Positions 21,551 through 32,100 of a DNA stretch of 64,000 nucleotides are shown piece by piece. The translations under genes and the position numbers were made by a program. Under the pieces are notes generated by a model, which was not told where the DNA came from, made no database searches, and saw only the letters and a list, made by a program, of their open reading frames with translations. The DNA is from Venturia oleaginea (taxonomy: Eukaryota > Ascomycota > Dothideomycetes > Venturiales > Venturiaceae). The stretch covers positions 744,001-808,000 of the forward strand of contig JABMLP010000023.1 of the NCBI GenBank assembly GCA_013176395.1, read 5' to 3'. The stretch's first letter is position 1. Every line of letters starts with the position of its first letter.

Positions 21551-23182
21551 GCTAATATTAGTATGATTGATTGATTGATTGATTTTATCCTACTCGGTTG
21601 CAGCCGCTTAATCACGCAGCTATGTCCGGTTAGGAGGACTTCATCAGACAGCCGACACGTGATAGATTATATAATCCACCGCGCCCCACTTCGCCCCGTT
21701 CACTGAAACAAGACCAGCTGTCCCCTCCGTCCTCCCTCTTTTCCCTTAACCAGTATCTCCAAATGCCCGCTGGCTCTTGTAGATACTGGTTATTCTGCTA
21801 GTATATCTGTGCTATGTAGACTCAAGAGGCAATGCCTCGTGTTTCGCTATCCTTCTACCTACAGTCTCCCTCTAATGCTCAGCTTGTCTATCTGTTTCGC
21901 CTTATCCCTCAAGGCCAATGGGTTCCCTAAGTATGTTTCTGCTTGTGAAAGTTGCCTTGCACCAGATTCCTATGCGGCGGTGTATTTGGTTGTGTGATGC
22001 TGGAGACAATAGTAACCATCGTAGTCGTGATTTCGCTGCTTGGGTGTGATACTCCGGGTATGCCCGTGGACGAGGCTGTCTGGTAGCTGCCGTATTGTAT
22101 GGCGCCGATCGTGCTATAGACCTGCCGTCTTATAGTCGGAGCCTATCTGCTGCTAGTCGCTCTCCCTACTTGCTATATCGCGCTCCTACTCTTGCCAATG
22201 CCATAACTGGGACGCAACAGTCTGGGGAGAGGCTCAAGGCTACGTCTGCTGGCTTGTAGGGAGGGGATTTGCCGCCAATAAGCTCCTTCTATACGTCCTT
22301 ACTGCTTACTGTGTTGCGCACCTACTCTTGCCAATGCCATAACTGGGACGCAACAGTTTGGGGAGAGGCTCAAGGCTCTGGACATCAGCTTGCAGCAGGA
22401 CGGTTTGCGGAGACGATAGTAGATGAGGTTCTCTAGCAGCTGCCGTATCGTGTCGCACCGATTGTGTTGTAGACCTGTCGTCTTATAGTCGGAGCCTATC
22501 TGCTGCTAGTCGCTCTCCCTGCTTGCTATATCGCGCACCTACTCTTGCCAATGCCATAACTGGGACGCAACAGTCTGGGGAGAGGCTCAAGGCTACGTCT
22601 GCTAGCTTACAGGGAGGGGATTTGCCGCCAATAGGCTCCTTCTATGCGTCCTTACTACTTACTGTGTCGCGCACCTACTCTTGCCAATGCCATAACTGGG
22701 AGGCAACAGTTTGGGGAGAGGCTCAAGGCTCTGGGCAACAGCTTGTAGCAGGACGGTTTGCCAAGACGTTGGGAGAGGTTGTCTAGTCGTTGCAGTGGTG
22801 TGTGGTGCCGATTGTTGCGCACCGGGCGTCTGGTGTTTGAGTTGTGTTGAAGGTATTGCCGTTCTAGCAGTGACTCGTCGACTCGGAGCGTTGCAGTGTC
22901 ATCTGGGGTGATGGACTAGCCGGGAGATAGTGACTAGATGGTTGCTGTTGTCTTTGGTGGACGCATCGTTCGTGTAGCTTGCTCATGTATTCGTCTGCTT
23001 GCTCTGCCGTGGCCGCGACGGCGACTCTAGAGATATCTCATCGACGCTGAGGGACGCGCGATGGCCTCTAGAGGCCGGAGCGGCCACTGGCAGAGGTGTT
23101 TTGATGATCTTTAGATGATACTTCTGTAAATTCCAAAAATTGAGTTCTCGCTGTGTGTGCTGTTTTTTGCTAATATTAGTAT
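21551..23182. mobile_element. 1.6-kb element between 14-bp direct repeats
   Basis: The 14-mer GCTAATATTAGTAT occurs at 21551-21564 and again at 23169-23182, bounding 1604 bp. Its core CTAATATTAG is a perfect palindrome. Inside, next to the left repeat, is a (GATT)n run (about 21565-21586), which read on the minus strand would be an (AATC)n tail. This fits a target duplication plus simple-repeat tail of a non-LTR element inserted on the minus strand, but I found no reverse transcriptase or endonuclease motif. The interior holds nested tandem duplications (22083-22795). Confidence 0.4.
22083..22795 (+). repeat. Nested tandem duplication, periods 353 and 136 bp
   Basis: Two tandem copies of a roughly 353-bp unit. 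Each unit contains an internal near-repeat, so that CCTACTCTTGCCAATGCCAT starts at 22185, 22321, 22538 and 22674. Spacings are 136 within a unit and 353 between units. The beginning of a third unit may follow (about 22790-22830). In plus frames it reads as fragments with a recurring CHNW.ATVWGEAQG pattern, broken by stops. Confidence 0.75.
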
Positions 23183-23219
23183 ACAGGTACAACGACCAAA
23201 CATGGTGCCGAGGCAGCGG

Positions 23220-23484
23220 TCACGTGTCACGGTACGACCGCGGACAAGTCCTTCCCGCCGTTGGGGTGGCCGCACGGCACGTGATCAAGGCAGAACCGGA
23301 GTTCTGCCGAGGAAAGGTTTCAAAGCTTACGTGGCTTCAACCAATGCGTAGCTCTTTGAGCTACGTCCTGTCTATAAACCTGCCTGTTGGTTTGCCTGCC
23401 AGTTCGTATATAGCCTGTTGAATGATGCCTGTTCCTGCTGCTGCCCCTTCCTCCTGATACCCGAACCCGCCCCGTGACATCACG
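23220..23484 (+). mobile_element. Solo LTR (family C, 255 bp) with TSD TCACG
   Basis: Starts TGTCACGGTACGACC at 23225 and ends CGCCCCGTGACA at 23479. The terminal 8 bp are perfectly inverted (TGTCACGG/CCGTGACA). Flanked by TCACG at 23220-23224 and 23480-23484. It contains a CTATAAACC promoter-like sequence near 23372. Confidence 0.88.
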
Positions 23485-23535
23485 ATTATCAGACTTGGGG
23501 CATATGCGATGATAAGGTCAAATGGTGGTGTGTAA

Positions 23536-24065
23536 GTTAACCCTTCTCATACTATTTATAACGTAGAGCTAGTTGAATATAAACAGAATGGTAATTACAG
23601 AAGTCAGCTTGTTGTAACTATCATAAGCTATGTCGTCAAGCCGAATATCCATGACAACCATCCTTATGGCATAGAATGCAATCGAGCGATTTAATGGTTG
23701 TAGATGACGGGGGGAGAATGAGAAGAAAGTTGAAAACTTGGGCCGGCCGCGTTTCGTTGAGTAGAAATAGATAGCATTCTTCCACCAATTCAACATTGAC
23801 ATGCATGGATTCGTGGAAACGAATAAAAACAAATCTCGAAGCAGACCTACCTGCGCGAAGTGACCATTTCTACATAAACATCATGTTAGCCCTCGAACGA
23901 GCATGATCACTCGCACATCCTCCCCTATCACATATTCAAACCCCTACAACACCTAAAAAGTTCTGAACCCTCGCAACTAGTCCCGCTCTCTAACATCTCA
24001 CCTCCGACCTACTCCTGCCTACTCTTATCCCAAAGCGGCCGCCGGACTCCTTCAGATCGTCATTC
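23536..24065. other. Repeat-island flank, no gene seen
   Basis: AT-rich to about 23880, then C-rich. A minus-strand 87-codon ORF (23569-23832) has no domain-like composition. Confidence 0.35.
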
Positions 24066-24473
24066 TCAAATATCACTCCCTAAATAACTCGCCACTGCCA
24101 GCAGTACGATAGGCAGCATCACCTCTCCCACTCTAGCCGACTGCGTAGATGCCGCACTGTAAAGCGCGAATAAGGCAATGGTATACTGTGATACGACCTT
24201 GGTCAGCAGTATGGCGGCTTGTTGTGCGACTAAGGTGGGTTCTTTTTCTGGTTTTTGGCTGAGCTTGCGCTTTTTAGAATGAGGGTGTGGGTGCTGCGTG
24301 TTATGCTTTGACGTTTTTCCCGTCCTGCACTGCTGCGGCTTAGGATGATGTTGTTCTGCGTGTAGGAATGAGGAACGTTCGAAGTTGGATCGAGGCCAGG
24401 GGCGTTGGATTGGGTTCTGGACTACACACTCGTTTGATAATTGTTTTGGGTTTGCCGGGAAGGGGAAGATGGT
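24066..24473 (-). CDS. Possible C-terminal exon of a membrane protein
   Basis: Low confidence. A minus-strand frame is open from 24473 to a TGA at 24066-24068 (about 135 codons) without an ATG near its beginning. The first part is polar and His/Lys/Gln-rich. The last 50 residues contain two hydrophobic stretches (VVSQYTIALFALYSAA and VMLPIVLLAVASYLG), as in a C-terminal pair of membrane helices. It would need upstream exons between 24474 and about 25000. It could equally be a remnant or a chance frame. Confidence 0.22.
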   Translation of the reverse strand, partial: TIFPFPANPKQLSNECVVQNPIQRPWPRSNFERSSFLHAEQHHPKPQQCRTGKTSKHNTQHPHPHSKKRKLSQKPEKEPTLVAQQAAILLTKVVSQYTIALFALYSAASTQSARVGEVMLPIVLLAVASYLGSDI

Positions 24474-25074
24474 TCAATGTTTCGTTAGCCACTCCTTTGA
24501 CTCCAAGTCTTTGATTCTGCTATCACACGTTCTTGATATCACGACACGAGAATCGTGCAGAAGGTCAACGTAAATGCAAGGTTGTATCCTCACACAATTT
24601 CTGCCAATTGGAGTAGTCGTAAAGGTTCCCGGTCTTTGCACTAGTGATCTGATCATGGAAAACTGGGCAAACCCGTTTACGTACCCTTTCTTGTGCTGAG
24701 TGCAGCCATGAAAGTTCAGATCTGTGTTCATTCTGGCTGTGTCTTAGATCTCAGCTTTCACGAACAAGAGGCGCTGAATGGCAAGACATTTTGTACAACC
24801 CATGTGCTTCAGGACTCCAAGCTCTTCCCATTTGCCTTACACTAGCTAACCCGCTCAAGTGTGGAGAACACAACAAAACGCCTGCTGCACCCAGATCTGA
24901 TTTCCATTAGCGGTATTACAGGAATAGCGCCTTCTTGCCGCGTAACAGGGTACTGTTCGTCTATAAAGCAGCCCCAAAGCCCTTCGATTCCATGCACACC
25001 ATCAAGAACTTCTTCCCAACTTACCAACTAACCTTTTCCAAAACTCCCGACCCATCAACAACATCACCCTCATC
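24474..25074. other. Intergenic, promoter side of the secreted protein gene
   Basis: No gene is supported. The last 60 bases before the ATG at 25075 are CA-rich (ACAACATCACCCTCATC), typical of a fungal 5' leader. Confidence 0.4.
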
Positions 25075-25531
25075 ATGAAATCCATCTTCACCACTCTCAT
25101 CGCCACCACGGCCCTCTACAGCTCCACCTCCGCCACTACAGCTAGGAAATACTACGACTGTCAGACGCCTCTCCTCCTATACTGCTGCTCAGGCGGACTA
25201 TCAGCAGGTAACACCTACGCCCCAACCCAAAAGGACTGCAAGCCAGCTGGGAATCCGAGTGCGGATGGTACGACTGGCTACTGCGATCTCGATAGCTCAG
25301 GCGCTGATTATAAGAATTATGGTGCTTGCTGCACGACTGTTGTAAGTATTTGTTACTTATCGAATAGACCCGGTGCGGTGCTGATGTTGTGTTTTCCAGT
25401 CGGATGGGACACTGCTTCCGATTTCAAAAGTTTTGCCTGGAGAGTTGCATTCGGTGCCGGGGAGTCCTTTGCCTGCTAGGACGGGGATCAATTGTCTTGC
25501 AGTTAAGGAATTTACGTCTTGCATGGCTTGA
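25075..25531 (+). CDS. Small secreted protein with nine cysteines, hydrophobin-like spacing
   Basis: Two exons, 25075-25341 and 25400-25531, joined in phase 0 (GTAAGT donor, TTCCAG acceptor), give 132 residues. Residues 1-20 form a clear signal peptide (MKSIFTTLIATTALYSSTSA). The mature part has Cys in the order C-x7-CC-x16-C-x14-C-x14-CC-x34-C-x8-C. The single-double-single-single-double-single order is that of hydrophobins, but spacings do not match class I or II well and there is an extra terminal Cys. It may be a divergent hydrophobin-like surface protein or another cysteine-rich secreted protein. It sits at the edge of the transposon island. Reading through the intron would end in a different, cysteine-poorer tail. 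Confidence 0.7.
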
Positions 25532-26485
25532 GTTTTCTTTCGTAAGGTGGACTTGCTGAAAATGTTGTGAGGTGGATGGTTGAAAGGTATGGGGTAGGAC
25601 CTGGTGACGCTCTTTTAAAGGCCTGGTGATATTTGATCGAATTTCAAGGCGCCCCTTTCCCGGAAACTTGGCTCTTCTCACATATAAACAATTTTTGTAG
25701 AAACTACTTGGCCTCGGCAATACTGACTGAATCTGACTTCGTTAATTCCATGCTCGTTTCTTCCACATATCCCTTCTCGAAACCCATTCAACAACTTGTT
25801 GAATCTAGTATGAGCCTAGGCCCAGTAGAAGCAATAGACTTCTTTCGAGCAGTTTCGCGATGGCATCGACTCAGGGTGAGGGAAGCGAGCACAGAGCTAA
25901 AACGGGAACGCTCTGGCCCTGATATCCGCTGCGGATAGGTGGCACTAGTATAAATCTCCGAGAGGGATATCAGAGGGTGCGGGTGCGGTACAATAATTGA
26001 AGGCGAAAGGTGCCCAGAGAGAATTGATTGTGATTGATCCTCTCATTCTACTTGACAAGACAGCCACTGCTGAACAACAGCAATTATTCGGGAAAGCTTT
26101 GTACATAGTACTAAGTAATGAAAAGATTGGGCTACACGGGAAGGATATATATACTATGATACCTACCCCTACTGCTAAGCTAGGACCTGACGCACTGCTC
26201 GTCTGTCGATTGTTAGACGTTTCAGCCAAGTGGAACACGTACTCGTCCTGGAGCTATTTCCTCCTCCGCCATCCACACTTTTCTGTCCCCTTACGAAGCT
26301 CCAAACAAACGCTGATGGGCTGTGAGCGCGTCGAGTATCACCATTGATCTGCATTGTTCTCATGCATGGGTCACAAACATTCATTCACAACTTGAACAGC
26401 AATCCTCTCTTCGTATCACAGCTCCGCTCCAGGAAACATCATACAACTCGACTCTCCTTTATTCTTCGACAGCTAGCAAGCAGCA
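25532..26485. other. Intergenic, no gene seen
   Basis: Several 90-115-codon ORFs on both strands overlap one another and none shows convincing composition. The last 100 bases form the likely leader of the gene at 26486. Confidence 0.4.
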
Positions 26486-28646
26486 ATGTGGAAAAAGTTT
26501 AGAAATAAGGACACGGTACCAGCACCTATTCGCGTCGGTGCCCCAGAACTGCTCGAATCGACTTACGACCCAGGGCAGCTTGAACGAGCAGAGAACCTGA
26601 ATATCCAAGACAGCCGCAGCTATGGATATAACCCTAATAGTCGCCCGCCAAATTCGACGAGTACCCAACGGGAAACAGACCATGCTCCAGCAAATCCAGC
26701 ACGGTTACCCACGATGCAATTGTAGGCAGACATGTCATATTACTGAGTAGATTAAGGACAGAGCACTGATGATGCACAGTTCCCGACCACCCCCTATGAA
26801 TAAAGACTCACAGAACAACCACCTTTCTGTGGCTGCCTCTTCCGTATACTCGCAACCTTCGCCTGAATTTCGCAACAGCCAGTACCGAGCCTCAGCTGCA
26901 TCTCCCTCATACTCCGGCGAGGTCTCCCCTCCTAGCTCGCCCACCAGATCTTTTAACAGCGACCACGGTGGAGTTTCCCCCATCGAAGAATCCTTTGGCA
27001 ACATTACCCCGCGCAAGCAAAGTTCACGTCAGGGCAGCCAAATACCTGTTCCACGAAAGATGGCTCCGGACGGAACATTACGAAACATAACACCGGCCAA
27101 AGCATGGACAAAGGATGTTGGAAAGAAGCCGATGCAATGGGACGATTATTCTGGAGAACCAACATTCGATGGTGAAGGGAAGCCAGGCCAAGTCAAGCCT
27201 GGCGAATTCAATCTTCGCGCGGCACTCAAACCTGTGGCCCGAAAAGCGAGTCAGCCTGTGCCAGGAACAGACCAAGAGATCAAGGCTGGATATCAAGACA
27301 AGGCATCACGTTTCGTTCACAAAGGATTGCCTCCTCTGAGCGTTGATACAGATGCTCGTCCTGCATGGAAAGGAGCCTCGGGGAGGCAGGCTTTGGTTCC
27401 TGCACCAAAAGACAACCCAGGACTTCCCGTACCAAAACCACAGAGGAACTCGAATGAACCTATCAAATCGCCGGTCAGATCTCCGCAAGCATATGCGCCT
27501 CAGACGGTGGAACGTTCTGTGGCGCCTACAGATGAAACAACGCCAGTCGCATCACCATCTGCAATTCAGAAACATGATAATGAAAGCTTGCATGATGCCG
27601 CGAGCATTAAACCTACACCACCGCCCAAGACGAGTCAAGACAAAGCGAAAGCTAATGTTTCGCCGCCAGAACCTTCAGGTTTCGAGCGGACCGGCTATCC
27701 TAGCCCTGTATCACCAAATGAACAGGCTACAACGCCGACTCAAGCGACCCATACCCGTGACTACCGCAGCTCTCCTATAGATCGCACTCCAGGAGAAATT
27801 TCCTTACCGAAGCGTGGAGCACAAACACAAATCGATCATTCTTCCCCATCTGCTGGACGATCTAGTGGGCAATATCAAGACCGCGATCCAGTCACCAGCC
27901 GATTTAGTTGGACTACTACCAATACCTTCACGACATATCAGCACAGTCCTCCGCCTAGTCCACCACCTTCGATGCCAACTGCATATACAAACATCCGTTC
28001 TCCACCTTCACCTGTCGGTAGCCATGTCGCAGCTCGCGTCGATCCTAGCGTTGCCCCCTCGATACTGAGCAGAGGCCATCCCACTCGACGCCTAGGCGAC
28101 CAGGCCGCCGAGGATCCTCCCTCACCACCTTCTAGCGGAAGAAGCCTCAACATCGTCTCCAGAAAACCAACCCCTGTTCCCTCATACAACATCTCGGAAC
28201 CTATCCGACAAGAAATCCCTCTAGGCGACTGGCGCGAAGGCTCAACCTTCCGTGTGCCCAAACGCGCTGCCTCCCTCGCTCCTTCGAATGCGACAAGCGT
28301 AAACAACAAATCCCTACCCAAAACCCCAGGTGAATTGAGTTCGGCCGACCTCATCACGACTCTCCAAGCCCAACAGAACGATCTTCAGCAACAACGGTTC
28401 AATATCCAAAGGATACTCAAGGACTTAGAGAAACCGGGCCAGCAGAATCCGCTGTATACTGATTTCCGTGCGAGGAGGGAGAAGGACAAGAAGTGTGAGA
28501 GTTTGAAGGCAGATTTGAGTGAGATCATTGCGCAGGAACACGATGTCGGGTTGAGGTTGCATAGGGCATGGAAGAGGAGGGAGAAGGAGGATCCGAATGC
28601 GCCGCAGAGTATTCTTTGGGTGAGAAGGGCTACTAGTGGGGTTTAG
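26486..28646 (+). CDS. Disordered 700-residue conserved-type fungal protein
   Basis: Exons 26486-26721 and 26780-28646 (GTAGGC donor, GCACAG acceptor) give 700 residues. No named family recognised. The N-terminus (MWKKFRNKDTVPAPIRVGAPELLESTYDP) and a block near residues 175-200 (WTKDVGKKPMQWDDYSGEPT) look structured or motif-bearing. The middle is Pro/Ser/Thr-rich with many S/T-P sites. The last 100 residues form a predicted helical region (ADLITTLQAQQNDLQQQRFNI..., then LKADLSEIIAQEHDVGLRLHRAWKRREKE), probably a coiled coil and the most conserved part. This composition suits a scaffold or signalling adaptor regulated by phosphorylation, but that is inference. Confidence 0.75.
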
Positions 28647-29191
28647 TCTCATGGCAAGAGGGTGTGTAGTTCTCAACCTGTTCGAATACGGGGGGTTTCT
28701 TGTTTCTTTTTTGCTGGGTGTGCGGGAGGCCTAATTGGACACTGGATGATGTGATTTTGCCGTAAACGGGAGTTTTGGTATGGTGAAGATGTGTGTTTGT
28801 AAGTTTGTCCTAGCCTTTTTAGCTCTCGGTTGTTTTTTTACCATCGCGTGGACTTTTTTTGGGACAAGAGATTTCGTTCATGTATTACCCTTGTGTTGAG
28901 GGAATGTATTGTATATATATTAGCAGTGGCGTAATCTTGGGTATGTTGGAAAGAAGGGGAGCAAAGGAGTGAGATGGAATTGTAGTGGCTGTTGGGCATT
29001 ATGGAGTCTGGAATTTATTAACTTCGTGAATATATTGAGTGTCAAAATATATGAAGAGCAAGATTGTCACGAGATCTCGTGTTCAAGTGCGTCATTGTCA
29101 TTAGTGATCTCATTCAGCTACTTGAAGACCTCTTGTCAACTTCGAGCGTCAAGGTCCATCGGATGGACACCTTCCTCGACATCTCTCTATC
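28647..29191. other. Intergenic between the 700-residue gene and XPG
   Basis: T-rich sequence after the stop (28690-28870) suits a 3' untranslated region. No gene seen. Confidence 0.4.
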
Positions 29192-32100
29192 ATGGGTGTC
29201 ACCGGCCTTTGGACTGTCGTTCATCCATGCGCCAGGCCCGTCAAGATCGAGACCTTGAACAAGAAACGACTCGCCGTCGATGCCTCGATTTGGATCTATC
29301 AATTTCTCAAAGCCGTGCGCGACAAAGAGGGCAACGCGTTGCGAAACAGTCACGTCATTGGATTCTTTCGCCGCATCTGCAAATTGCTCTTCTTCGGCAT
29401 CAAGCCAGTCTTTGTATTTGATGGCGGAGCACCAACTCTGAAGAGGCAGACTATCAACAACAGAAAGAGAAGACGCGAAGGCAGAAGAGACGATGCGGTC
29501 AAGACTGCAGGCAAACTGCTTGCTCTACAGATGCAACGTCTGGCAGAAGAAGAGGAACAGAAGCGCAAAGACGAGGCTGCCAGTGGTCGGTCAAGGCATG
29601 TCGATGTTGAGGAAGAGGCTATCCCTGAGAACTTGGTTTATGCCGAAGAGGCGCATATGACGACACAGGAAAGACAGCACAATCGCAAGTTCAAGAAAAA
29701 GGATGCGTACCATCTGCCAGAACTGGATAGGAGCATGGCAGAGATGGGTCAGCCCGACGACCCGCGTATAATGAGTGTGGAAGAGTTGCAGATGTATGCT
29801 GAGCAGTTCAATTCTGGAGAAGACATCAATGTCTATGATTTTTCCAAGATAGACTTCGACAGTCCCTTCTTCACGAGCCTTCCCGCAAGCGACCGATACA
29901 ACATATTGAATGCTGCGAGGCTGCGGAGCAGGCTTAGGATGGGACATTCAAAGGAGCAGCTAGATGCAATGTTTCCCGATCGAATGGCATTCTCAAGATT
30001 CCAGATAGAAAGAGTGGCAGAGCGCAATAATTTGACACAACGACTGATGCATATCAACAGTCTAGATGGCGATCTTGATTATGGTGGTGTCTCACGGGTG
30101 GCGGGCGAAAAAGGAAGAGAATATGTGTTGATCAAAAACGATGGTGTTGAAGGTGGATGGGCTCTTGGTGTGGTCACGAACAAAGACGAGGGAAAGATTC
30201 ACAAGCCTATCGACCTGGATAAGCCTGTCGAAGTAGAAGCAGAAGATTCATCAGACGATGAGTTTGAGGATGTGCCCATTGTGGGCATCAATCGTCTGCC
30301 AAAGCCTCCTTCAGCCGATCCTGCGGCCGCTGATAGACTAGCCCGAGACCAAGAAAGGCGAAGAGCTTTGTACCAATCACGCAAGACTAGTGGGACACGA
30401 AGCCGCAAGAAGGCTGTCAACAAAGACCCGGAGTCGTTGTTCGTTGCCGAGGAATCTGAGGTCGAAGAGAGGGAAGATGTCGGTGATTTTGCTGCGCAAG
30501 AAAGTTCCAATATTTCACACGCTGGAGGAGGCGAAGATGAAGAACTTCAACGAGCGATTGCCATGTCGCTACAACAAGACAACGCATCAGAAAGTGAAGA
30601 AGAGGACGACTTTCAAGAAGTCTTTCAGCAGACTCGTGCTGAGGAAGCGCGGCCATTTACCAAAGGCAGTGGGATGTCCATCGCTCATATGGCCAACAGT
30701 CGAAGCAACAAAATTATACCGACACCGTTTCTAGCAGAGGACAGCGATGATGAGATGGATCTACAAGCTGCATTGGCAGAATCTCGGCGGACCAGGCACA
30801 AACCAAAGTCCCCTGTGCCATCGACAGGCGCTGGCCCAAGCACCCGTCCTGTACCCAATCGACCATCGATTGTTGCAGATGCATCTGGATTCGATGGTCC
30901 ATTGCCATTCGAGAGGCTAAATCTCGGTTCCTCTCTTTTGGGCAAGAAAAAGATGGAGAAACTTGCTGATGATGCCGCTGGCGGTTTCGAGAGAGAACCA
31001 CAGGAGCATAAAAAGAAGCCTGCAGCTCCAATGCCTGCATGGTTCTCAACTTCTCTGGACGAGAGTTTGTCTGCCCAGAAGGAACAGGAAGAGGCAGAGC
31101 GCGAGCGCGAAAAGCGTGAACGACTTGAGCGAGAGGCTTTGAACGATGGTTTCATTTTCGATGAGCCCCTGCAGCTTCGAAGGCAGAAAGCACGTGAAAT
31201 CATCGATTTGGAAGCTCCAGAACACCAGACTCAGGGGAGCATTATTGAGATCGAGACGTCTGACGAAGAGAAAGACTCTGACACTGAGATGCAAGATGCC
31301 ACCATGAAAGAGCCTTCGAAACCCACGCCAATAGCCCGTACACGCACAACCTCATTATCCAAGGAGATGACTCCTAGACCGGCGACCCCTGAGAGACCAA
31401 AGCCGCTGATGGGTAATGTGGCACAACGACTGCGCGCCAATCCTCCGTCACCTGAAGAAAGCCCTGTCGCTACCAGCAACAATGTCATCCGTGATTCTGA
31501 ACAAATTGACAGCCACGAGAGAACGGTTGAGTCTGATGATGAGACTTTAGAATGGTCTGAAAGTGATCGCGAGGAAATTGTTGATGTCAAACACTCTCAG
31601 GTCGCTACAACTGATCCTGTCAGTGACTCTATTCATCCAGGTTCGAGTGAAGAGATGGGTGATGCTTCTGATGAAGATGAATTCGAGGATGTGATCGTGC
31701 CTGCTCCGCAACCTTTCGTCCCGCCACCAGCACCAACGTCTTTACCGGATCCTAGTGCGGCAGGAACAACTATACCCGAGGCCATGAATGAAACATCAGG
31801 AAGGCAGGCGGATTTCGCGCCACTAGATACGGGAGTGATACAAGCAGAAATTCAACAGGAAGAGGAGGAAGCTTATCAAGACCAATACTCGGATCCGGAA
31901 GATGAAGAACTATTTCGACAGCTCGCTCAAGAACAAGAAGAACATGCACGATTCGTGTCCACCCTCAACAATCGATCCATGCACCAAAATATCGCAGATT
32001 ACGAGAAGGAGTTAAAACAGTTGCGCAACCAGCAAGCCAAAGACCGCCGGGATGCTGATGAAGTGACACAAACTATGGTGTCTGAATGCCAGCAGCTGCT

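Larger units (their letters stand above)
20331..23535 (+). pseudogene. Possible small secreted protein gene split by transposons
   Basis: Exon 1, 20331-20402, encodes a 24-residue start with a signal-peptide pattern (MKLINIFSTILHLASVNAAA) and ends at a perfect GTAAGT donor. Its intron contains the nested LTRs at 20431-21417 and ends at a TACAG acceptor (21467-21471). The next exon (21472 to about 21523) is in phase and has Cys at its first codon, a Cys-Cys pair, and another Cys. A third piece after an ATACAG acceptor (23187-23224) stays open in phase, is interrupted by another solo LTR (23225-23479) and stays open to a TAA at 23533. The donor of the second intron (GTCTCT) is poor. Exons are short, so chance agreement is possible. 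If real, it is a cysteine-bearing secreted protein gene, now probably dead. No homologue recognised. Confidence 0.3.
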
